Below, piece after piece: positions 6,127-6,999 of a DNA stretch of 6,999 nucleotides. The position numbers were made by a program, and so were the translations under genes. The notes beneath the pieces were generated by a model. It saw only the letters and a program-made list of their open reading frames with translations. It was not told the origin of the DNA and ran no database searches. Numbering within the stretch: the stretch's first letter is position 1; each line of letters begins with the position of its first letter. Source of the stretch: Actinomycetota bacterium (GTDB lineage: Bacteria > Actinomycetota > Coriobacteriia > Anaerosomatales > JAHIQC01); NCBI GenBank assembly GCA_018902765.1, contig JAHIQC010000069.1, positions 1-6,999 on the forward strand, written 5' to 3'.

Positions 6127-6999
6127 TGACCAAGCGTGGCGAGAGCGGGTTGTCCGGTGTGTTGCTCGTGGACAAGCCTGCCGGGATGACGAGCCATGAT
6201 GTGGTCGCGATCGTAAGGCGAGCCATCGGGGAGAAGCGAGTAGGGCACGCCGGGACTCTCGATCCGGATGCTACGGGTTTGCTCGTTATGCTGGTCGGTC
6301 CGGCAACTCGCCTGGAGCCGTTTCTGAGCTCGGCGAGCAAGGCCTACTCAGCCACGATATCCTTTGGAGCAGCGACGGATACGGACGATGCAGCAGGTGC
6401 GACGATACGTACTGCCGCAGTTCCCGATGAGCTGTTCGACGAGGTCAAGGTCACAGAGGCTCTTTCGCATTTCATGGGAATGTCCGAGCAGATGCCTCCG
6501 GCGTACTCTGCCATCAAGGTGGGAGGCGTGACCGCCCATCGTGCGGCACGAGCCGGCGACGTCCTCAAGCTCCAAGCGCGACACATAGAGGTATTCGAGG
6601 CCACGCTCACTGGACTGGATCGAGCACATCGCACGTGGGATGTCCGGTTCGATGTCTCCAAAGGTACGTACATCCGCGCCTTGGCCAGGGACATCGGGGA
6701 GTATCTGGATAGCGCCGCCCACCTGTCCGCTCTTCGGCGAACAAGAAGTGGTGCGCTGTCACTGGATGATGCGCACAGTATCGAGGCGATCACTGAGACG
6801 GGCGCCGACGGCATAGCCGAGTTGTTCTGTGACCCGGTCGAGGCCTTGGATGGCCTCAGCATCATCGAAGCCCCTTTCGAGGACGTCAGCAATGGGCGCG
6901 CGTTACCGCTTACGCCCGGGATGACGGCTGGAACGGCGCAAGTGTTCGCGGTAGTGTGCGGGCAGGAACTCAAGGCGCTCTATCGTCATGAAGGCGAGA
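6126..6999 (+). CDS. truB: tRNA pseudouridine(55) synthase TruB (3' end outside the window)
   Basis: The first 291 residues of the enzyme that converts U55 to pseudouridine in the T-loop of most tRNAs. The frame is open to the right edge, where the gene is cut. The start overlaps the nrnA stop by one base. Motifs in order: GVLLVDKPAGMTSHDVV (11-27); the catalytic block VGHAGTLDPDATGLL (39-53) with the catalytic Asp at 46; KAYSATISFG (72-81); PPAYSAIKVGG (124-134); and KGTYIRALARDIG (179-191). From about 240 on, the sequence looks like the C-terminal PUA-like region of TruB. The usual hydrophobic residue after DP in the catalytic block is Asp here (DPDATG), a small departure next to an intact catalytic residue. 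No strong Shine-Dalgarno is seen, so it probably depends on translation of nrnA. Confidence 0.96.
   Translation, partial: MTKRGESGLSGVLLVDKPAGMTSHDVVAIVRRAIGEKRVGHAGTLDPDATGLLVMLVGPATRLEPFLSSASKAYSATISFGAATDTDDAAGATIRTAAVPDELFDEVKVTEALSHFMGMSEQMPPAYSAIKVGGVTAHRAARAGDVLKLQARHIEVFEATLTGLDRAHRTWDVRFDVSKGTYIRALARDIGEYLDSAAHLSALRRTRSGALSLDDAHSIEAITETGADGIAELFCDPVEALDGLSIIEAPFEDVSNGRALPLTPGMTAGTAQVFAVVCGQELKALYRHEGE

Noticed and set aside
6344..6973. A 209-codon minus-strand open frame opposite truB
   Set aside because: Ser/Arg/Ala-rich shadow composition; TruB motifs occupy the plus strand across the same region.

Overview
The window is about 7 kb of high-GC chromosomal DNA, by eye roughly 60% G+C. 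It holds one tightly packed plus-strand cluster of translation and transcription housekeeping genes: the 3' end of proS, then rimP, nusA, ylxR (rnpM), infB, rbfA, a DHH-family phosphoesterase of the NrnA type, and the 5' part of truB, which runs off the right edge. This is the widely conserved nusA-infB operon. High GC, a NusA without the proteobacterial AR repeats, no ylxQ-type L7Ae gene between ylxR and infB, and an NrnA-type gene between rbfA and truB suggest an actinobacterium, perhaps of the Coriobacteriia. That placement is inferred from gene order and protein character, not from a database match.

Layout: proS ends at 215. A 150-base intergenic region (216-365) is the only sizeable non-coding DNA. 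It carries a good sigma70-type promoter (TTGAAC, 16 bases, extended TGgTAGAAT) at 256-283, then a 9-bp hairpin with a T-rich tail (316-344) that looks like a leader attenuator, then a near-perfect ribosome binding site (349-356) that fixes the rimP start at 366. From there to the right edge there are no gaps longer than 12 bases. Three junctions (rimP/nusA, nusA/ylxR, nrnA/truB) share a single base between stop and start. No promoter or terminator was recognised inside the cluster.

How the genes work together: RimP and RbfA are 30S maturation factors, IF2 starts translation, TruB makes the T-loop pseudouridine of tRNA, ProRS charges tRNA-Pro, YlxR/RnpM is an RNA-binding protein linked to RNase P, NusA controls RNA polymerase pausing and termination, and the NrnA-like enzyme is expected to clear very short RNAs and/or pAp. 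Because the leader hairpin lies just upstream of the operon containing nusA, NusA-dependent feedback, as reported for the equivalent Bacillus subtilis operon, is a reasonable model.

The region is mostly ordinary core genome. I see no mobile element, CRISPR array, tRNA, rRNA or unknown gene cassette, and no evidence of a new multi-gene system. The points most worth a second look are a Cys/His metal-site-like tail on NusA, a four-cysteine pattern in YlxR, and the leader attenuator with an overlapping palindrome.
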